A stretch of 64,000 nucleotides of DNA from the NCBI GenBank assembly GCA_030374765.1, contig JARGXX010000080.1:1364001-1428000 (forward strand), written 5' to 3'. Below are positions 23,182-34,174 of this stretch, one piece after another. Source of the stretch: Agarophyton chilense (Eukaryota > Rhodophyta > Florideophyceae > Gracilariales > Gracilariaceae). The translations under genes were made by a program, and so were the position numbers. Numbering within the stretch: the first letter of the stretch is position 1; every line of letters begins with the position of its first letter. The notes below the pieces were generated by a model. That model was not told where the DNA came from. It ran no database searches and saw only the letters and a list, made by a program, of their open reading frames with translations.

Positions 23182-25418
23182 TTAGTTTTCCGGTTGCACC
23201 GGCTTATTCGCCTCAAAGGCGCCTCTTCCTACCGGGGTTCCGGGTTGTAACACTTCTGCATTCTGAGCAACCGGCTTGTCCGTCCAGCGCATTGGTGTCT
23301 GAGAAAACCAACTTTTGGCTTTCAAATACATGCCCGCCGGTATGCGGCTCCTTTCCTCTTCTGAGAGTGCTTCATAATTCGTCATGATACGACTCAGATC
23401 CTTTGCAGGAAGCGTGCATTCTACACTCAAATGGTGTTTCCCATAACATGAATAACATATCAAACCGTCACGACGGTTGGTCAACATAGGTTGTGAACGG
23501 TATGCCATGCGAGTATCCACCCATCCGGGTTTCCTGTTCTTAAAACCTCCTTGTGGTGTCACCGTGTAGGGAAGGTACATAGGGCGACGGCCCTTCATAG
23601 CCATTAGGGCTTCCTCGTCCTGAGACTCCGAGTGTGGGAGATCCACTGTCGGTACAGAAGAGTCCGTATATTCCATTAAATGGACCGCCTCCTCATGCGA
23701 GTCACTCCCTTTGGGTGCCAACGACGAATTTCGCGAGTCAACTGGAGATTCCAGATGTTGCAGTTTGCTGCGCTGATTAACTCTGGCGGAGAACTTCTCG
23801 ATATCCATTGAGGTTCCAAAAGCCACTGAATGACGGGGGCTATCACGCGCTCTGGCCGCGTCTCCTTCAGCTTTCGCAAACTGAACTAACTCCAAAAAGG
23901 AGACTCTTCCATGCTTCTCTCGATATCGAGCTACCAACGACTTGATGCTCGGGTCCAGCCCGTCGATGTACAAGGTAATCTTGTCCTCCGTCGAGTGGAC
24001 GTTTCCACAGCGGACTGAAGCTTTGTTAAGCCTTGAGCTGTACTCAGCTTCGCCCTCCTCAGGCTTTTGGGTCACAACCCTTAGGTCCACGATCCCCTGA
24101 TGTATCGCGTTTGAAGTCGCGTAACTGCATAGCAAATACTGCACCGCTTTTGGCCATGAGGTAACGCCGCCTTCATCGGCTATCAATGATCCGCATACGG
24201 AACGATACTGCTCTAAAGCAAAACCCTTCAGGAAGTGTGGTAAAGACACAAATGCCTGCGGTTCACTCATCTCTAGAGTGTCTGCTTCGGCAAGGAATCG
24301 AGTGAGAAACTCGATAACGAAAATGGGGGTTTTCCCATCAAATGTTAAATCATTAAGGCCGATCTTCAATCGCTTGATGTGATCCTTCACCTTCGCGGTT
24401 TCGCTTTCTGAGCGCTTCTTGCTCTTCACCTTCAGACGGTAGTACCTGTAATTCAGGAGCTTCCGATAAAGCGGATTCGTGCACGGGAGCACCTTCAATC
24501 CTCGGTAAGGTGAGCCTTTTTTCTCATTAACCACGAAGACGTGTTCTTCTTCCGAGATCGGGACCTTCGATGACCATCATCACTGTTGTCGTCATCTGAC
24601 GAATCTGAATCATCAGAATCATCAGTACTGGAACTGAAACCCTCCGTACTTGACGATTCATCACTCGAATCACGTGGGGACTTCCGCTTCTTAAGTCGTG
24701 ACTTCGACTTCTTCGAACGAGCTTCCTCCAAAGGAGCTACTTCCTCTTCCAGCACGACTGGTTTAGCAGCAGTCTGCGCATGAACTGCCGCCTCCAGGCG
24801 TTCTAAACGAGGGTTAACTCGAGTGAGGACTTCCTCTACATCCACGGTTAAGCCGGGTAGCGCATCGGGCGTATTCCCGTACCTCTCCAGTAGATGGTCC
24901 AAATCCTCACGTAGTTTTTTCACTGATGCAGAGACCTGCTTCCCATCGTCTTGACGAACGAGTGCTTGATGCGCACTGCGTAATTGTTCGACATCAGCGA
25001 TAAGAGCAGCGATCTGCGATTCCAACGCAACCATGCGCACACGCGAAGCGCGTGACTCAGACTTGAGACGACGCACTTCCCTGCGCAAATCATCCTCTTC
25101 TTGAAGTCCGACGACCTCAGGGTCAACTACGGCTTCTGTGGTGGGCGTGACTGCCGCTGCCATAGGGGCCGGTACATCCGAGAGATCTCGTTCATCACTC
25201 ACTGCGCGTGAGCGCGACATCGCTTGACGATACAGCCGCTCTCCGGCTTCAACAGATGAGGCGAGCCTCGGTTTCGGCGGTTGTTCCGCAGAACTGGGGC
25301 GACCACTACTCGACTGGCTTCGGGTCTTCGGCATCCTAGACCAAACCTGAGTCCAGGTGCGAACCAAATGGTGTCTTCGACTTCTCGACCACGTGTTCAA
25401 ACACGATGAATTCCGCAA
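23182..25418 (-). mobile_element. Element A gag region
   Basis: Two overlapping frames. The first (25418 to 24495) is hydrophilic with a long coiled coil (LRREVRRLKSE, VALESQIAALIADVEQL) and a strongly acidic Ser/Asp-rich tract followed by Arg/Ser repeats. The second (24534 to 23182) has the capsid-like helical region and a CCHC zinc knuckle, CYSCYGKHHLSVEC, near residue 370. A coiled coil joined to an acidic Ser-rich stretch upstream of the capsid is uncommon in Ty3/gypsy gag as far as I know. Part of a fossil element. Confidence 0.7.
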
Positions 25419-25535
25419 TTGCCGGAGGTTGTTGGATAAACAATAACTGTAGTGATTCCACTTCTTCCAAGTATCGATATATCGATATCGATTCTACGTT
25501 CCAGGAACAAATTGTTCAGTGCAGCTGACCACAGT

Positions 25536-25555
25536 GGTTCTAAGTCGGGAGACCA
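25536..25555 (-). other. Element A primer-binding site
   Basis: On the minus strand TGGTCTCCCGACTTAGAACC begins two bases after the 5' LTR. Its complement reads as a tRNA 3' end (T-arm GGTTCTAA followed by an acceptor strand and CCA). This fits priming by a host tRNA whose identity I could not assign. Confidence 0.7.
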
Positions 25556-25557
25556 CT

Positions 25558-26273
25558 TGTAGTATCCGCTCTAACGGAGAGAGCAGACACCTGCGACAGC
25601 ATTCGGACTGCCGATGGGTTGCTTGCGGAGAAGGGAAAGGGGTGGTAGAGCTACAACACCAGCGAGCTGGAAGTGGGGTGTAAGACCACTACCCGCCAGC
25701 GAGGGTGAACAGTGCAACTGTAAAACGTTGATGGAACGTAGGTACGAGACGGCTCGTGAAGTGGTTGGGGGCTGACTATCTAATATAGCTCGCCCGGATC
25801 TCCGGTTAAGGAATCCTAAGCGAGGAACAGAATTGTCATGATGCCCATGTTGTCTCCTGTACTTGGAGTCGGCGCTCACCTCTGGTACACTATATACTTT
25901 GTACCAGGGTGAGTGCCCAAATAGATATATAAATAATACCCAGTGGTCAGCCACTGAGCCAAACCACTGTATGGGTATGGTCCCTAATGGACGTCTAGCT
26001 ACAAAGGGTAGTAAAGCCCTCTACGTGGATCGCCACTACATGCGCCGTTGCCAATATGGCATTCCCCTAGGAAGGGTCGCAACTATGCGCGCGCCGTGGT
26101 AAGCCACTCGACTGATGACGCCACGTGTTCCACTAAGACATTCTGCCTCTAGGCATCCTATGCGGGATGCCGTTTCATATCACAATGCTGATGACAACAC
26201 TCAATTATGAGTTCCAACCGCGACTTCGCGAAACACCAACCTATCGAATTCCCCGACATAGTAGAATACTACA
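25558..26273 (-). repeat. Element A 5' LTR
   Basis: Same family and tips (TGTAGTA...TACTACA) as 17174-17838. It is about 50 bp longer, with most of the difference in the distal half. Confidence 0.85.
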
Positions 26274-26292
26274 GCCGTGACGGTCAAATTTT

Positions 26293-26752
26293 TAAGGAGG
26301 GAGAAAGGTGAAGGAGCGATGATAAGGGTTGAGCCCTGTAAGCCGCCGGGCCCTGAGATATCTTACAATCGACACGTGGGCGGGTCGACCTCAGGTGGAC
26401 TCAGGTAAATTATTAATTTATTTTTATTAGTGTAATAGATTAGAACTACAGTGGCAGAGAGATCCCAGCGCCTCGCCAGTACTATCTACTTGGCTCTAGT
26501 GACGCTTCTCTCTTAGAGTAAGTTAGGCACCGTTAGGATTCTAAATAACCCACTTTGGTATATTGGTTCCACTCTTTGGTCTTCAAGCCATCGGTTACGT
26601 AGCTGCAACCTGTAGGACTACACAGTAAACGACAGCCCATCGCCCCACGTACTCTGGAAGTGCCGCCGTCAAGGACTCGAACTTTAGGACCCGCTTTACC
26701 ACGCTACCACCGGTCAAGACCCGTACGCTGACCCACCCGTCATTGCGTTACA
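26293..26752 (-). repeat. R1 interspersed repeat, copy 2
   Basis: Same unit and orientation as copy 1, including the A-box-like and B-box-like segments at its right end (the B box here has two changes). It shares an extra TAAGGAGGGAGA segment at its left end with copy 4. It lies between element A and the integrase remnant of part B. Confidence 0.65.
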
Positions 26753-28321
26753 AAGATGACGCTATTCCCGGCGAAGGTGCCTCTATAATTCGTCAGCATC
26801 GACATACTTGGAGATCTAGTTCGTTCCAATCAAGGGTATCGCTACCTATTAGTAATTACGGATCGATTCTCAAAACTTGTTCGGACTGTATTTGTGAAGA
26901 AGATAACCGCCTCGGTAATAGCTCAAAATTTCATGAAACACTGGGTGTATGTGTACGGACCGCCGGAAGTTCTGCTATCAGATAATGGAAAGCAGTTTCT
27001 TGCTAATTTCTTTTAGAACGTATGCCGAATAATGGGCTTCAAAAACGTGTTACCACGACCTACCACCCACAGTCTAATGGTTAGGTGAAACGCCACAACC
27101 GTACGTTATTAGCCGCTCTTCGGCATTCCAGCGCGCATCACCCTAAGGAGTGGGGCATTTACACAGACACACATTGTTATGCGTACAACACGCAAGTGCA
27201 TACGTCTACAAGGCGGCTCCTTTGAATCTCGTGATACCACGTAGCCCACCTTCACCACCTACTAGGTTGTACGAAGTTGAGGAAGACAAGCCGACACTGG
27301 CGAAGAACCATCTGAAGAGAAAAAACGACCTGAGGTCAAGGACAGAGAGAGCGGCTCGAGAATTTTGCAAAAACGCAAGCGCGTTACAAACGTAATTCGG
27401 ACGCCCGACGGCGACGACAGTTGTCAGATCTCAGGGTAGGAGGATAGGCGGTTGGTCGCATGGAACGACCTGAAAAGCAGGATGGACCACGTCACAAATT
27501 GCTACCGGTAGCATCCGGACCGTTCAAGGTAATTTAGCTCACCGATGACACAGTACTCCTGAAGAAAGGAAAGGACGTTGAACGATTTTCGCGCGATCGG
27601 GTTGAAACCGTACCAGACAACTTTGAACCCCAGGAAACTGGGAAAGGAAGCGCTGTTTATCAGCGGGAGCGGGAGCTACCCGTCGAATCAGACGATGCAC
27701 TTCCCGTGGCACACGGCGCTGACACAGCTCGTGATCTCCCTCTGCGCGGCACTACAGTGCCATTCCACGGCAATTCTCCGAAAAATCTGAAGAAGCCCCG
27801 TGGAAAGAGCCAGCACTCTTGTACTACCACAGTACCTGAAGACAGGAAAGATTTTTTTCAAATTTGGCCCAGTTAGATCCGGTCCAGAAGCGGTTGCAAA
27901 CAGGCCACTACCCGTTCAGTTTGAACCGTCAAGGGGAACGCCATTCGCTGAGCGATCGCGCTTGGCAGCCGACCAAAGAGAAGAAGGCGAATATGAGGCT
28001 AAACCTCTATTGGTGGAGGATGCGCCTCCGGTCGAACCTTCGGTGAGGAAGCCCAGTTTGGCTCAGGACCCTAAGAAGGGCAGAAAGAACACGCAACGTG
28101 AAGAAAAAAGGGTAACTGTAGACCAGACGACTATGCAGTCATAAGCCGAGAACGGCGCTACAGTGGCACAAAAAAGCCCTTAGCTGTCCGAACAGACTAC
28201 GCAGGTTCAATCTGAAGATATAGGGAGTTCCCAAGCGCTCTCTCGGGAGGTTCAAGGGAACGACAACGTTGTCACATCCTACCAGGACTCAACGCGTTCG
28301 TTTGTCAGACGGTATTAGCCG

Positions 28322-28603
28322 GTGAACCAGAACCTCGTGCCATCCCTCGAAACGGTGGGAAATGCCCAGGAGTACGTCACAGATCGCATCATCGATCACG
28401 GCGAAGACGAAGACACCCACATACTACTGCATTTTATCCGTTGGTACGGTTTTTTTCCGGAAGCGGATTCTTCAGAGCCTATAACTCATATCCCGTGCTT
28501 GCAGGTTGTGCGTTATCATCGTCGCATTCGACTACAACTCCCTGCGGAGATCGATGCTACGATAATGGGATTTCTAGACGCGATTTTGCGGAGCGACTGC
28601 TAA
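28322..28603 (+). mobile_element. Part B chromodomain, fossil
   Basis: AQEYVTDRIIDHGEDEDTH and FIRWYGFFPEADSSEPI correspond to the chromodomain of element A in order and spacing. Remnant of the pol C-terminus. Confidence 0.65.
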
Positions 28604-28761
28604 TACCCTTTCCCTTCATCAGAAGGATGTGAGAGAAGAAGACGAGAAGACTCAAGAAGAAGAAGAAGTACGTAGGGAAACGTGAAGTCACCGAAAAAGA
28701 AGAATTTGGTTTATGTTATCGCCTCAAGGGTCTTGACGACATCTAAAGTCGGTCAAAGAAC

Positions 28762-29085
28762 TTACCCGCTGGTAAGATGATTCAGCATTGCGGTAAGCGC
28801 AGCACGATCGCCTTGAAGCTGTGTTTCGGGGAAACCTGCGTCTAAGAGGAATTGTGTCCACGGTTCCAAAAAGGGATCCTCCGCATCGCTCGGTTGTTGG
28901 GCGAAACTATGATAGTATCCCATCGACGGGTTGACACCCGATGTCGTAGTCTTTGGTGCCGAATCAGCCGTCACTGGCGCAGTACCGAATAGTTCAGGGT
29001 CATCCTCGAAATCGAGTTCTGTATCAGCACCTGGAGCTTCTTCATACTCCTGATCTGCAAACTCAGAAGGTGCGGACTCATACAC
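28762..29085 (-). CDS. Acidic short ORF downstream of the antisense ORF
   Basis: 107 codons, rich in Glu, Asp and Pro (YEEAPGADTELDFEDDPEL), ending in a hydrophobic-helical segment (FLEPWTQFLLDAGFPE). It lies on the same strand as the 376-codon ORF and downstream of it. No family recognised. It may belong to the same antisense gene. Confidence 0.35.
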   Translation of the reverse strand: MYESAPSEFADQEYEEAPGADTELDFEDDPELFGTAPVTADSAPKTTTSGVNPSMGYYHSFAQQPSDAEDPFLEPWTQFLLDAGFPETQLQGDRAALTAMLNHLTSG

Positions 29086-29319
29086 ATATCCAGTACGCTG
29101 ATTTGAAGGGAACTCTATAGGATTCGAACGAAGGTCACGAGCCTGATCGGACGTGATTATCTTGCTGGTCCAGGGATGGTACCATAAAATATCCCAGCAT
29201 TAGCTGTGCGTCCCGGCGAGTGATCTTGAGTACGCACCCGTTTGCCTCTAGCTGATTGCTCCAATGGAACCCCATGCCAGTCTATACTGTCGATCCAGAC
29301 TACCAAGAGTAAGAATTCG

Positions 29320-30450
29320 TCATAATTGGCAAGTGACCCCAACACAAGGGAAAGATCGAGTTGTTCCGAATATCTCCGCGCTGTTGGATACATGTCCCAA
29401 ACACCAAACACGATAGGTATCGTATGCATACCAGAGCACATACGCTTCCATCTTGGCAGTGAACTCGGAGAACACGACCGTCCAGTATCCCGAGAACGGG
29501 TCGTTAATTAACGCGGAACCGATATAGGTTATGGCAGCAGGAAGCTTCACCGGACATTCACGAGGGCTCTCGATCTCCGCACAGTGTCCTGACAGCGCGA
29601 CATAGCGTCCGACGTGAGCATTCCATTTCATTCGATCAATCTCGATCATTTGGTATGGAACCAGGTACCCCAAGCGGGATCTCGTACGCCGTTCCCAACG
29701 AGGATAATCTCTAAAAGGAAGATCTCTCTTGTAAAGGAAGCGGAAGAACGCACGGAGCAAAGGCCAGGGAAAGCAGAGCGCCTCGTCGCGTATATCGCGT
29801 AAGCCGCACCATTCGTCGACTTCGACTTCGTATAAGGTCTCGATATACAAGTATCCTTCGCCATTCGTGCAAGCCATCAGGGGATCCCGATTCCAATATC
29901 CAGTGAGAACGACCGTGCTAATGAAACGGTGCAGACGCTGGTATATTAGCTTCGTGAATTGAGTTTGGACTTCGTCCATACTTTCGTTGGTGTACCGGGC
30001 AATCGCATTATCTGGCAAAGCACAGTGAGTTAGCCAATCGTGGCTGAGGATAGCCGCATGAGGAAGTCCATCTGGAAGGTAACCGCTGAAGACGTACCGG
30101 CTGATTAACGCGTCATCGCGAGGAGCGACTGGGTCAAACCAGGGAGCCTGCGCGAAGGGGTCAGCATCGTCGAGAGGGTCTCGTCCCACAAAGTCCGCGG
30201 GATGTGAATAGCTGCGTTGAGCCCAACAAGACGGCGCTCGAATGATCCCAGCGGAGGACTTATAAGTCGCATTCGACATCACACCTGAAATCGAAGGCTG
30301 TAAGGGCAAGGAGTGGAAACCCACGCGAGGAGACCGCATTGATCGGAAGACCGAGGGCACCGCAGCTTGCCAGTTGAAGCCATTTCTGGCGTAAGGACCA
30401 TATGAAGGTACGTTTCCGTTGTTGGAGTTGTGCGGCGCATAAGGATTCAT
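29320..30450 (-). CDS. Antisense ORF of 376 codons between chromodomain and 3' LTR, unknown function
   Basis: The frame opens with an ATG at 30450, about 155 bp inside the LTR, and runs antisense to part B. The product looks globular: an Asn/Pro/Tyr-rich start (MNPYAPHNSNNGN), then many Trp, Tyr and Asp residues. Examples are YWNRDPLMACTNGEGYLY, CFPWPLLRAFFRFLYKRDLP, YPRWERRTRSRLGYLVPYQM and MKWNAHVGRYVALSG. I see no signal peptide, membrane helix or known motif and do not recognise the family. Two further minus-strand frames (29441-29157 and 29085-28762, the last acidic) follow it. An open frame this long in an otherwise decayed element is unexpected. It could be an element-borne antisense gene or a captured host gene. 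Confidence 0.5.
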   Translation of the reverse strand: MNPYAPHNSNNGNVPSYGPYARNGFNWQAAVPSVFRSMRSPRVGFHSLPLQPSISGVMSNATYKSSAGIIRAPSCWAQRSYSHPADFVGRDPLDDADPFAQAPWFDPVAPRDDALISRYVFSGYLPDGLPHAAILSHDWLTHCALPDNAIARYTNESMDEVQTQFTKLIYQRLHRFISTVVLTGYWNRDPLMACTNGEGYLYIETLYEVEVDEWCGLRDIRDEALCFPWPLLRAFFRFLYKRDLPFRDYPRWERRTRSRLGYLVPYQMIEIDRMKWNAHVGRYVALSGHCAEIESPRECPVKLPAAITYIGSALINDPFSGYWTVVFSEFTAKMEAYVLWYAYDTYRVWCLGHVSNSAEIFGTTRSFPCVGVTCQL

Positions 30451-30605
30451 CGCTGATCAAGTCAAAACAGAACACTGTAAATCCTCTGACGTTAAGCAGA
30501 AGTTGATGTACTTTCGTGGAGACAAGGAAAGTTCGGAATGCCGATGCATGCTCGGGTGTAAAGACGTTTTGCGTCGCCCGTGCTTCGCTCTTAACAGGGG
30601 GGATG

Positions 30606-31257
30606 TGTAGTATTCTACTACTGCCGGAATGCCGATGGAATAATTTTTCGTCTAAATACCATGATACTCACAGGTGAGTGCAACGGCTGGGATGGAGTTA
30701 TGAAGCGGCATCCCGCAGATAGCCCACGAGGTGGTATGTTACACGTGGGATCTCGGTATCAACGGCGCATGCGACTAGACCCTTTGTAGTGAAATACCGG
30801 ATTGGCAACGGCATATATAGTGGGTAGCCACGTGGCAATTAAGCCTACCCTTTGTAGGCGGAAGCCCATTTAGAGCTAGCTATCCCTTACTGTAGAGGGG
30901 TTAATTGGCTAACCAAGTTTATATCTAGATATTATTATGTGCGGCGCTCACCCCTGGGCACAGTATATATGGGACCGAGGGAAGCGCCGACTTCAAAGTA
31001 AAGAAGACAACAACGGGTTTACAAACTGTCTTGTTCCTTGTTCAGGATTCCTTACCCTGAGATCCGGACGAGCTACAACAAGTACTTGCCTCTTCCATAC
31101 TATCAACCACCCTCATTGGCGAGTGGGGCCTTACAACCCCCATTCTAGCCTGCTAGTGTTGTGCTCTACCACATCTTCTCCTTAGCCGCAAGCAGCCATT
31201 CGGAAGTCCCAAACATTGTCGCAGGTGTCTGCTCTCTCCGTTGGAGCGGATACTACA
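30606..31257 (+). repeat. LTR of the element A family, plus orientation (3' LTR of part B)
   Basis: Starts TGTAGTATTCTACTA and ends GGATACTACA, the reverse complement of the two element A LTRs in overall order. A plus-strand AACAGGGGGGATG polypurine tract lies immediately before it. The sequence after it does not match the primer-binding site of elements A and C, so it is a 3' LTR and not a 5' one. Confidence 0.8.
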
Positions 31258-31810
31258 TCCCTTTAGCACCAAATCTGCCCGACATCGCTTCTCTCCCACC
31301 TTACGCGCGCCGCTGGAATTCGGAGCCTCCCCCAGGCTTCCACGCACCTCCTACAGTACCACCTCTACCGTGACCGCTTTCATTCTGTCATTGGGCACTC
31401 CATACAAATTCTCCTCTTCCCTCCGATCCCCTCAATCTGTCCGGCCATTCTTAAATCCTCCGTGCATTAGCTCGCGATCTCGAGAAGGATACTATACCCG
31501 CTGGAACTCTTTTAGCTCCCCATCTACTACGAGATGCATTGCCACGTATGCGTCCTACTGAGGAGGATAACCGGGAATCCTTTGTGACCACGTCTTGCTC
31601 TTCAAGTCTTGGTTTCCAATCATCCCTAGACATCTCTCCACTACTCCAGACTGTTGCTGTAAGATGTGCACCATCTCGTAGTGTGCAGCTGACACGCACC
31701 CGCGGATCAAACTACACGAATACTGATGATGTTGCTCTAGCAAAATCGTGGATTCTTGTGTGTGAAGACCCCATCGTGGGTACTGATCGAAAGTCGGCTC
31801 TGTTCCTCAA
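31258..31810. other. No gene recognised
   Basis: Short overlapping frames on both strands without motifs. The sequence is Ser/Pro-coding in several frames and is probably decayed repeat between the LTR and R1 copy 3. Confidence 0.4.
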
Positions 31811-32264
31811 TGTAACGCAATGACGGGTGGGTCAGCGTACGGGTCTCGCCCGGCGGAAGCGTGGTAGAGCGGGTCCTAAGGTTCGAATCCTTGACGCCGG
31901 CACTCCCAGAGTACTTGGTGCAATGGGCTGGCGTTTACTGCGTAGTCCGCGTAGCCCTACAGGTTGGAGCTAGGAAACGATGGCTTGCAGACCAATGGGT
32001 GGAACTAATATACCAAAGGGGGTTATTTAGTATCCTAACGGTGCCTACCTTACTCTAAGGGAGAAGAGTCACTCGAGCCAAGTAAATAGTACTTGCGAGG
32101 TGCTGAGATCTCTCTGGTACTGTAATGCTAATCTATTACACTAATTAAAATAAATTAATAGTCTACATGAGTCCACCTGTGGTTGACCCGTACACGTGTC
32201 ATCTGCAAGATCCTTCAGGGCCAGGCGGCTTACAGAGCTCAACCGCTATCATCGCTCCTTCACA
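31811..32264 (+). repeat. R1 interspersed repeat, copy 3 (opposite orientation)
   Basis: Reads TGTAACGCAATGACGGG at its left end, then GTGGTAGAGCG, GGTTCGAATCC, the common body, and CTCCTTCACA at its right end. Flanks CTCAA (left) and TTCAA (right) agree at four of five bases, so they may be a worn target duplication. Confidence 0.7.
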
Positions 32265-32389
32265 TTCAACAAAATCCTTGATGTCTACGAACTATAACGC
32301 GAACCCTACATCTGCGCAGAGAAGTTCTGAGTCCATCAAATCATAAGTGAAAATATTGATACGTGAATATACCAAGTTCGCTGGTTGCA

Positions 32390-33000
32390 TGACGTCTGTG
32401 AGGTGCTTTAATCCTACCAGAACGAGCCTGCAAGATCTGGTAAACATGTATACTGCTATCTACAGTAGGGTATAGATCTTCACAGTTACTGACCACTGGG
32501 GTCGTCCATTTCATTTTAAAGCGGCCTACGAGATTCTGGCTGACATTCCAAAAGTTCTTGGTGGTTTATTTCTCACGCAGCAGCCTGTCGGGTCAGTTAA
32601 TCAAGCGTCGACTTGTGGAGGAGAAGAGGGAGATGTTGATGGTGCAATTCGCGCAGAAAGTAGGTGGAGGTCATCGGAGGAGCTGGAATGACCTACGGGG
32701 AGGAAGCGGGCGAAAGAGTTGCTTACTAAAAGCAAGAAATAACTGTCATTAGCCTCAGAAGCTCTTGTGATGCAGAAAGACCACAAAACAGCTTTCAATC
32801 TCTACAATGACATCATGCTTTTTTTCAGTCGCAAGCAGGAGTTAATACAGAAGAAACCGAATAATTTTTCTGCCTAATGCGCTGCGATGCCCTTTCAAGT
32901 GCACATGCTCGCTTACAGGATGCTCAGAATGCTGCAGTAGATACAGATGATGACCATGAGGTTGACATCGATATGGATGGAGATGAGATGGGATAATTTG
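32390..33000 (+). pseudogene. PIF/Harbinger accessory (Myb/NAM-associated-like) protein, broken
   Basis: A plus-strand frame with stops reads FHFKAAYEILADIPK (around 32505-32555), then PTGRKRAKELLTKSKK (around 32692-32742) and a helical end, SEALVMQKDHKTAFNLYNDI. This order (hydrophobic W/Y-IL-pK block, 'RPxGRKxAK' block, helical tail) is that of the Myb/NAM-associated second protein that accompanies PIF/Harbinger transposases. A decayed Harbinger transposase lies 1.2 kb away on the other strand, which supports the assignment. There are several in-frame stops. Confidence 0.45.
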
Positions 33001-33499
33001 AAATTGGTTGCAGCGTACAACAAAACAATGTAGAATCTACTGAAGTGAGATATGAACCTTCAAGAGGTGCTCCATTACCAGTTTTATGATGTGATGGTAT
33101 TTCACAGGCACAAGAGTAAAGCAATTAATAGCTCACAGGGCAGCCAGAGATCCAGTAGGAATTGTTGTTGTGCTATTCAATTGTGATAGCGACCCCAATA
33201 TTGTTTTCACAGTACCTGCTATGGTAACATCGGTTAAAGTAATATCTATATCAGATGCGTCCTCATCTTCATAAAAATTCTCTACGGTCATGTTGTATAG
33301 AATGAAAGAACATTTAGCAACTTCTCCCATGAAACCTGTAGGACAACACTTGGAGCGGAGACACCACGAAGATGTTCGGGATCTTCATCTCCTGAGAGAC
33401 ACGCCTCAGGCAGAGGAGACGCGTCCCAGCGGAGCACAGAAACAGAGCCACTCTGGAAAGGCACGACGAAGTCGGTTGTAAGACCGAGGCCAATCCGGC

Positions 33500-34174
33500 A
33501 GGATATACCTAGAGTGTTTAGGTGAGCACGGCACAGTCCGGGGTGTGATCAATCCTAGGCGGAGCGGTACCACGGCGATTGTCGGAAAAAGAGCGAGGAA
33601 ACACTCGTATGAGGTGGACGAGCGAGGTGAGTGAAACGGCCACTCACTAGAGCCAAAAATGAGAACAAGAGGAAAACGAGGTCGAAACCCTATACAGGGG
33701 CGAGACTACGACAAGTGTCGGCGATTAAATATGAACCCACGGTGGTGGTAGCACTTTGGTTGACAGAGGGGTGGATGAATTAACGTGCAACGGGCGCTCA
33801 CGCAGTATGCGGTGAAGACACGCCGAAGGCGAAAATTTCAGAGCCAAGACTCCCTCCTTGGGATCTCCCAAGAGGGTGTTTACTGGGGAGTAGTGCTCAA
33901 CCTCCTACGTAGTGTGGCGCGCGGCCCCTGACAGTGGGCGCGCGCCCGAAAAATAGACACTAAATAGCGATAGCGTAGCTAAATATATACTAAATAATAC
34001 TAACCACTAGGTAGGATCCGGGCCACGTGTGGCACGCCTCGCACTCGAGCGTCGGCATCGGTGCAGTCCACGTGTTCCACCCGTGTGCACTTGCGGTGCT
34101 AACCGGCTGTCAGCACGCAATAGCGGTATAGCTTGTCATACACCAAGCTAGTCCTCAAGCGAGCGAAATCTCTA
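33500..34174. repeat. Possible diverged solo LTR
   Basis: Contains GGGCGCTCACGC, TAAATATATACTAAATAATAC, CCACGTG and CCACGTGTTCCA in the same order as similar blocks in the element A LTR, with other sequence changed. No clear tips were found. It separates the two Harbinger-like coding blocks. Confidence 0.25.

Larger units (their letters stand above)
17174..26273 (-). mobile_element. Ty3/gypsy chromodomain retroelement A, fossil, nearly full length
   Basis: A ~9.1-kb minus-strand element bounded by two LTRs of one family (17174-17838 and 25558-26273). Order on the minus strand: 5' LTR, primer-binding site, gag with coiled coil, acidic Ser-rich stretch, capsid and zinc knuckle, protease, reverse transcriptase, RNase H, integrase with GPY/F module, chromodomain, G-rich polypurine tract, 3' LTR. 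This order is that of the chromoviruses (Metaviridae). Its open frames are long, but it is broken in roughly four to six places. The LTRs differ in length and by many substitutions (by eye about a tenth of sites or more in the alignable part), so it is not young. No matching target-site duplication is seen (ACAAT on the left, GCCGT on the right). Confidence 0.85.
26753..30605 (+). mobile_element. Ty3/gypsy element, part B (integrase to polypurine tract), fossil
   Basis: Plus-strand remnant of the same family as element A. It starts inside the integrase core (VLLSDNGKQFLANF-like residues near 26970), continues through the GPY/F and linker region and a chromodomain (28322-28603), and ends with a G-run polypurine tract just before the LTR at 30606. 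It is heavily decayed, with many breaks. About 2 kb lies between chromodomain and LTR, versus about 0.5 kb in element A; the extra length holds an ORF on the opposite strand. Strand and gene order are compatible with C and B being the two ends of one older element that lost its middle. Confidence 0.65.

Noticed and set aside
31840-31900. Possible true tRNA gene in R1
   Set aside because: The A-box-like and B-box-like segments are about 10 bases apart, leaving no anticodon arm, and no acceptor pairing is visible. The same unit recurs four times as a repeat.
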